Below, piece by piece: positions 59,451 to 64,000 of a stretch of 64,000 nucleotides of DNA. The notes below the pieces were generated by a model that worked only from the letters and a program-made list of their open reading frames with translations, was not told the DNA's origin and ran no database searches. The translations under genes were made by a program, and so were the position numbers. This stretch comes from Neobacillus kokaensis (GTDB taxonomy: Bacteria; Bacillota; Bacilli; Bacillales; Cytobacillaceae): positions 45,110 to 109,109 of the forward strand of contig NZ_BNDS01000008.1 in assembly GCF_014656545.1 (NCBI RefSeq). The letters run 5' to 3'. Position 1 is the stretch's first letter. Each line of letters starts with the position of its first letter.

Positions 59451-60776
59451 GTGAAGAAAACTATTGTTCGGACGTTGTCGACTGCCGCGCTGCTTTCAAT
59501 TGCATACGCCGGCTCCGCACACGCCGCTACATACAAAGTTCAAGAAGGCGATTCTTTATCGAAGATTGCCAGCAAATATCATACGAGCGTTGCTCAAATA
59601 AAGAAACTCAACGGCTTAAACTCAGATCTCATCCACATCAACCAAACTCTTCAGGTTTCCGCCGCTGTTAAACATACCCAAGCATCCAAGTCAGCTACCT
59701 ATACAGTTGTCAAAGGCGATGCCCTAGTTAAGATTGCCAATCGTTTTGATGTGACCATTGGCGAACTCAAGCAGTGGAACAAGCTTAACAGTGATATGAT
59801 TTATATCGGACAGGTGCTGAAGGTATCTAATAGTTCAGGTTCAGCCATTACGACAGCGTCTAAGAAACCAGCTGTGGCAAAGCCGGTGGTAAAACCAGCT
59901 GCAGCCAAGCCTAGTGCCAAACCTGCTGCATCTAAGCCGGCTGCAAGACCAGCAGCCACTGCTGTATATACCGTGAAGAGCGGCGATTACCTCGGAAAAA
60001 TTGCCGCGAAGTATGACACGTCTGTAGCGAGCTTAATGTCACTGAACGGTCTCAAATCTGATTTTATCCGGGTCGGGGATAAATTGAAGGTGCCTGCAAA
60101 AACGGCTCCACAAGCAGCAGCGAAACCCGCGGTAAAGCCTGTGACGAAGCCAGCGCCGCAAGCTCCAGCGAGACCAGCAGCACCTGCTGAAAATCCGGGG
60201 AAAACAGCCAATTATCGTGTTGTGAGCGGTGACACCCTCGGCAAAATTGCCGTACAATTTGATACAACCATTCAGAACGTGAAGTCGCTGAATAATCTTA
60301 CTTCCGATATAATTTATGTCGGACAAACATTGAAGGTGCCTAGTCAAGCTGGCACGTCCAAGCCGACTGAAGCTGTAGCGAAGCCAGAGAGCGTTGAACA
60401 GCCGTCTAATGCTGCTCTCTCTCAAAAGGCAATTTCCATTGCGAAGGATTTAATCGGAGTCCCATATGTGTGGGGCGGTAATACTCCTGATGGCTTTGAC
60501 TGCAGCGGATTTATCTATTACGTGTACAAAAATTCCGGCAAGTCCCTGCTGCGTACTTCCGCTGCAGGCTACTATGCCCGCGCCTATTACGTTGACAAGC
60601 CACAGCCAGGCGACCTCGTCTTTTTTGAAAATACATATAAAAAAGGCATTTCGCATCTTGGCATTTATCTTGGCAACAATCAATTCATCCACGCCAGCGA
60701 CATTGGCGTAGCGATTTCCAATTTGGATAATCCATACTACAAAGCACACTTTGAAGGTTTTAAGAGGTTTTATTAA
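59451..60776 (+). CDS. LysM-NlpC/P60 cell-wall endopeptidase
   Basis: A 441-residue secreted hydrolase of the LytF/CwlS type. The signal peptide (about residues 1-26, ending AHA) is followed by four LysM domains (each starting TYKV-, TYTV-, VYTV- or NYRV-x2-GD) joined by Ala-Lys-Pro linkers, and an NlpC/P60 domain with the catalytic cysteine in DGFDCSGF and the histidine in HLGIYLG. It cuts D-Glu-meso-diaminopimelate bonds, probably at the septum. GTG 59451 with GAGGTGA upstream is preferred to GTG 59439. A terminator follows at once. Confidence 0.93.
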   Translation: MKKTIVRTLSTAALLSIAYAGSAHAATYKVQEGDSLSKIASKYHTSVAQIKKLNGLNSDLIHINQTLQVSAAVKHTQASKSATYTVVKGDALVKIANRFDVTIGELKQWNKLNSDMIYIGQVLKVSNSSGSAITTASKKPAVAKPVVKPAAAKPSAKPAASKPAARPAATAVYTVKSGDYLGKIAAKYDTSVASLMSLNGLKSDFIRVGDKLKVPAKTAPQAAAKPAVKPVTKPAPQAPARPAAPAENPGKTANYRVVSGDTLGKIAVQFDTTIQNVKSLNNLTSDIIYVGQTLKVPSQAGTSKPTEAVAKPESVEQPSNAALSQKAISIAKDLIGVPYVWGGNTPDGFDCSGFIYYVYKNSGKSLLRTSAAGYYARAYYVDKPQPGDLVFFENTYKKGISHLGIYLGNNQFIHASDIGVAISNLDNPYYKAHFEGFKRFY

Positions 60777-60783
60777 GGATACC

Positions 60784-60810
60784 GAGCCAGTCCCTGCGAC
60801 TGGCTTTTTT
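60784..60810 (+). terminator. Terminator of the LysM hydrolase gene
   Basis: GCCAGT pairs with ACTGGC around 7 nt and is followed by six T residues. Confidence 0.85.
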
Positions 60811-60941
60811 ATGTTGCGTGGAAAAATTTAGCTATGTGAAAGTCATTGTGTGGGGAATTTAAGCTGCAGATATATTTATTAAATTGGAGATATCTAGCTT
60901 CAATTGGAAGATATATTATTGATTTTTTTAAAAAAAGGAAG

Positions 60942-61221
60942 TTAACTAACATGTGCCTGCCCTGACATCTGGATTGCAACTGAGTTTTTGGAGTGAATTC
61001 TACATAATCCAGGCATTTTTCTACATAATCTAGCTGTAATTCTACAATAATTGGAACAAATTAACTAACTTGTGCCAGCCCTGACATCTGGATTGCAGCT
61101 GAGTTTTTGGAGTAAATTCTACATAATCCGGGCCTTTTTCTACATAATCCGGCTGTAATTCTACATAATTCACTCCTTTTTCTACAAAATCCAGCTGTTA
61201 TTCTACAATAATTGGAACAAA
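60942..61221. repeat. Two-fold repeat with TTCTACATAATCC sub-units
   Basis: TTAACTAAC-TGTGCC-GCCCTGACATC occurs at 60942 and 61061, and ATAATTGGAACAAA ends both units (about 61047 and 61208). Inside, TTCTACATAATCC-GGC repeats at about 20-bp steps. It fills the gap between the LysM hydrolase and the peptidase. No frame is shared. Confidence 0.8.
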
Positions 61222-61237
61222 ATGGATTACCCAACGA

Positions 61238-61270
61238 CAAAAAGAGCTGGTGAACACGTTCGCCAGCTCC
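61238..61270 (-). terminator. Terminator of the second M20 gene
   Basis: GAGCTGG and CCAGCTC pair around 12 nt, and the minus transcript then has five U residues. Confidence 0.85.
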
Positions 61271-61278
61271 TTCTACTC

Positions 61279-62394
61279 TTATTTTTCCGCAAGTCCTTTA
61301 AACACTTCTACCGCTGTTTCGATGAGATCGTCCTTGAAATCATACTCGTAGCTGTGGAGGTGTGGATAGGTTTCTCCGTTTCCTATAAAACAGTAAGAGC
61401 CTTTTGTCAGCTTCGTGTAGTGTCCGAAGTCTTCGGAACCGCGGAAGGCTTCTTCCAGCTCGGCCATCGGAAGTCCTTTTTCTTGGCAGACCTGACGAAT
61501 CTTGTCGCTGCTTTCCTTGTCGTTTGCCGTTTCCGGGAATTCGTCCTGGTATTCGAAGCGTACTTTCAAACCAAACTTCTCGGCTTCGGAACGGGCTAGA
61601 TCCTCTAAATTTTGCTGCAGACGATCCAGCTCTTCCTCATAAAGGGCTCGGATTGTCATGCTGATGGACCCCTTGCTGGCATTGACCCCGAAAGCCTTGG
61701 CGCCGATGTCCACTTGAACAATTGTACAAAGCACAAGACCCTTATTTGCACTTGGATCGATCAATTCAGGAATCGCTTCGATAATTTTTGCAATCGCAAA
61801 GGATGGATTGATGCCCTTTTCCGGTTCACTTGCGTGCGAAGGAATACCTTCCATCGAAATCGTCATCCCCTTGGATGCACAGAGCGCCGTACCGTCTTTC
61901 ACATACACAACACCGTGAGGGAAACCGCTCATATTATGCCAAGCGAAGATTTCGTCGATGTTATTTTCCTTGATGAACACCGCACATTCAGCTGCTCCGT
62001 CCCCTGTTTCCTCAGCATGCTGGAACAGGAAGAAGATGTTGTTGTCAGATCCCGTCTGTTCGATTTCCAACGCAAAACCTGCAAGTGTAGCTGTGTGGCC
62101 GTCGTGGCCGCATTTATGCGAAACGCCCGGGAACTGGGAACCGTATGGCAGCTCAATCGTTTCTTCGATCGGCAGGGCATCAAAATCAGCTCGGAAGGCA
62201 ATATTTCTTTTTCCTACAGGGGAGTGATAAATGGCATAGAACCAGCGGCCCCTGTCGACAATTTCAAAGTTTGTGTTCGCTTTCAAAAATTCGATGACAT
62301 GCTGCTTTGTCCACACTTCCTGGTTGGATAATTCCGGATGGGCATGAAGCTCATGACGCAGTTGGATGGCCAAATCAAGATTTTTCTTTTCCAT
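61279..62394 (-). CDS. M20 family peptidase/amidohydrolase
   Basis: A 371-residue zinc hydrolase of the M20 group. KCGHDGHTATLAGF carries metal ligands, HAEETGDGA the catalytic Glu, and SEDFGHYT a C-terminal ligand. It is clearly diverged from the amidohydrolase at 50.4 kb. Aminoacylase or small-peptide activity is expected, but the substrate is unknown. GGAGATCTCATA precedes the ATG. It is monocistronic with its own terminator. Confidence 0.88.
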   Translation of the reverse strand: MEKKNLDLAIQLRHELHAHPELSNQEVWTKQHVIEFLKANTNFEIVDRGRWFYAIYHSPVGKRNIAFRADFDALPIEETIELPYGSQFPGVSHKCGHDGHTATLAGFALEIEQTGSDNNIFFLFQHAEETGDGAAECAVFIKENNIDEIFAWHNMSGFPHGVVYVKDGTALCASKGMTISMEGIPSHASEPEKGINPSFAIAKIIEAIPELIDPSANKGLVLCTIVQVDIGAKAFGVNASKGSISMTIRALYEEELDRLQQNLEDLARSEAEKFGLKVRFEYQDEFPETANDKESSDKIRQVCQEKGLPMAELEEAFRGSEDFGHYTKLTKGSYCFIGNGETYPHLHSYEYDFKDDLIETAVEVFKGLAEK

Positions 62395-62719
62395 TATGAG
62401 ATCTCCTTTTGACTCTAAGCTGTCTTTAGATTTAGAACGGAATTCGGAATTCGGAATTTGGAATTAGGAATTTTTTTAATATACACAATAATCATTTTAC
62501 CATAAAAGCTTGGGTTTATTAAAGTACTCTATGATTCTATTACTGGCGCTTTTTGCCAGATTCTGATAGGGATAGCCGCCCCCGCCATTGCTGTGTTGAC
62601 ATTAATAGGCAGCGATATTTTTAAAAAAAGACAGAGCGGCCGTTTTCCTGTATTTCTTTTCTCATTTACATTATAATTATTAAGAAAATTCGAATGATTT
62701 AACTGTAAGGAGAATAGAT
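62395..62719. other. Gap with GGAATTC heptad run
   Basis: At 62439-62475 a short run of GGAATT(C/T)-type heptads is present (about five units). Beyond that I see only promoter-like AT-rich DNA before the desaturase gene. Confidence 0.4.
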
Positions 62720-63610
62720 ATGTTAAGTTCAGATTTAGATATTCGCTTAGAGCCCCGCATTAAAGAATTATATGAATTACATAAAGAACGTTCTGCCAAT
62801 ATTGACTGGAGCTATCACGAATTTATTCCATGGGACAAGGCCATGTCCTTTAAACGAGTCCCTTGGGATGAGAGCCAGGTCACGCTTCCAGAAGGTGTGA
62901 TCACCGCGATTGAAACCGCCTTGCTGACAGAGGTCAATTTACCTTGGTACACGTCGCATTTGGATTATACATTTAAAAATTCGATGAAGGTCATCAATGA
63001 TTTCGTCCATACTTGGACGGCTGAAGAGGACCAGCACTCTAACCTGCTTGAAACCTATTTATTGGTGACACGAAACGTCAATCCCGCAAGATTGCATGAA
63101 TTACGAAAAAGTGTAGTAGAAAACGGCTGGTCGCCTGACTTCACTAACCCGCTGGCAACCATGGCCTATACTTCCTTGCAGGAATTAGCTACTCTCGTTT
63201 TTTATAATAATGTAGCGAAAATTGCGGCTCCATACGACAAGGATTTAGCCACCCTGCTTCGGCGTTTGGCGAAGGATGAAGCCCTTCATTATGCCTTTTA
63301 TCGCGACACCGTGAAAGCGCATCTTGAACTAGATCCGAATTTCATTGTCTTTTTTGAAAATGTGATTATTAACTTCTCGATGCCGGGTGCCGTTATGCCA
63401 GACTTTGAAGATCGAATGAAGGTCATTGCAACAGATGCAAATTATGGCCCGCTGCAATACTTTGACCAAGTATTGGATGCCGTTGTGACGTATTGGGATA
63501 TTGCGAACCTGCAGCCTACGAGTGAAGAGGCCAAACAAGCACAGGCAAATATATTGAAATATCATGGGCGTTTAAAAAGAATTCACGAGCGCTATCAAGC
63601 AAAAAACTAA
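62720..63610 (+). CDS. Acyl-ACP desaturase
   Basis: A 296-residue soluble di-iron desaturase of the stearoyl-ACP type, which puts a double bond in an acyl chain on acyl carrier protein. Iron ligands lie in two E-x2-H motifs, TAEEDQHSNLLETY (about residues 100-113) and KDEALHYAFY (about 191-200). It uses reduced ferredoxin in known members. AAGGAG precedes the ATG. This class is less common in Bacillus than the membrane Des enzyme. A small Cys-motif gene follows 20 bp on. Confidence 0.9.
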   Translation: MLSSDLDIRLEPRIKELYELHKERSANIDWSYHEFIPWDKAMSFKRVPWDESQVTLPEGVITAIETALLTEVNLPWYTSHLDYTFKNSMKVINDFVHTWTAEEDQHSNLLETYLLVTRNVNPARLHELRKSVVENGWSPDFTNPLATMAYTSLQELATLVFYNNVAKIAAPYDKDLATLLRRLAKDEALHYAFYRDTVKAHLELDPNFIVFFENVIINFSMPGAVMPDFEDRMKVIATDANYGPLQYFDQVLDAVVTYWDIANLQPTSEEAKQAQANILKYHGRLKRIHERYQAKN

Positions 63611-63629
63611 AAGGCAGAGGTTACGAATC

Positions 63630-63884
63630 ATGAAAACAAACTGCGAGCTATGCGGAAAAGAAACGAATGAGAAAGTCAGCTATCTAGAAATTGAAACGTG
63701 GGAATTTGATTTTTTAAAAAAAGAGAAAAAAGATTACTACTCTATTTGCTTCGAGTGTTTTGACAAACATACCAATCATTTTATTGATCAAGATACCCAA
63801 CATGAATCGCGAAAAAAACGGTCTCAATCGGTGAATAGAGAAATTCAAGAAGAAATCGAGGCTATGCTGGGAAGCGAAGGGTAA
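63630..63884 (+). CDS. Small CxxC protein downstream of the desaturase
   Basis: An 84-residue protein with CELC (residues 5-8) and CFEC (about 40-43), a likely zinc site, and a charged helical C-terminus. AGAGGTT precedes the ATG. It is probably cotranscribed with the desaturase. The function is not known. Confidence 0.75.
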   Translation: MKTNCELCGKETNEKVSYLEIETWEFDFLKKEKKDYYSICFECFDKHTNHFIDQDTQHESRKKRSQSVNREIQEEIEAMLGSEG

Positions 63885-63950
63885 TGCCTTCTGCGGCAGG
63901 AACGGCAATATGTGCAATTCAACATTTCTGGGTATATCCAAAAGGTTATT

Positions 63951-64000
63951 CTATGGGACAAGACTTGTTGACTTCCACATGAAATTGTCCCATAGACCTT
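63951..64000. repeat. Type B repeat unit cut by the window edge
   Basis: CTATGGGACA at 63951 and GTCCCATAGACC near 63988-63999 are the same inverted arms as in the 20.5-20.9 kb array, at nearly the same distance. The array probably continues past 64000. Confidence 0.75.

Noticed and set aside
61612..62331. 239-codon plus-strand frame opposite the M20 peptidase
   Set aside because: Antisense shadow, rich in Cys/Arg/Phe without family motifs.

Overview
The window is chromosomal DNA of a low-GC, spore-forming Bacillaceae bacterium. The evidence is strong GGAGG ribosome binding sites, frequent TTG and GTG starts, YjcZ-type spore proteins, DUF3231 proteins, YitT, TerC and an EPS tyrosine-kinase module. 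A Neobacillus, Mesobacillus or Cytobacillus-like host is plausible, but the genus cannot be fixed from sequence reading alone. No phage, plasmid or rRNA locus is visible.

Positions 1-12.9 kb hold the front part of an exopolysaccharide/capsule operon read on the minus strand: ywqC, ywqD and ywqE (chain length and phosphoregulation), a structured non-coding gap with an EAR-like RNA and a terminator-like hairpin, an EpsC-type dehydratase, an initiating sugar transferase, a reductase, a glycosyltransferase, capE-capF-capG (UDP-N-acetyl-L-fucosamine synthesis), an acyltransferase and a second glycosyltransferase. The flippase and polymerase must lie beyond position 1. A divergent SGNH hydrolase faces the operon.

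13.9-25 kb holds envelope and phosphate-related genes: a SurA-like lipoprotein, a patatin, two secreted glycerophosphodiesterases (one with a Pho-box-like promoter), an unrecognised 431-residue protein and a large thrombospondin-3-repeat secreted protein coupled to a lipoprotein. 25-38 kb holds PBP1A, NagZ, DUF4395, TerC, a VWA lipoprotein, MscS, a small kinase-like protein and two DUF3231 paralogues. 39.4-42.4 kb is an unusual tandemly expanded cluster of very short genes: five YjcZ-family peptides, an Ile-Glu/Arg repeat microprotein and a contracted copy of it, and three copies of a roughly 260-bp hairpin element (a fourth lies at 46.5 kb). 42.7-50.3 kb carries three VOC genes (one frameshifted), an AraC regulator, YitT, relics of an acetyltransferase, an ECF sigma factor and a HAD hydrolase, and a COG4705-like membrane protein. 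50.3-55.5 kb is an amidohydrolase, MFS transporter and AraC-GH39 regulator group. 56.7-64 kb holds amtB-glnK, a LysM/NlpC hydrolase, a second M20 peptidase and an acyl-ACP desaturase.

Three intergenic tandem arrays (about 13.95-14.29, 20.44-21.13 and 55.66-56.56 kb) all have a 52-bp period (51-53 bp), although their sequences differ, and a related unit is cut by the right window edge. Several fossils also stand out: a shrunken patatin reading frame overlapping the nagZ start, an orphan IS200/IS605-like end, and a tRNA-like relic upstream of glnK.
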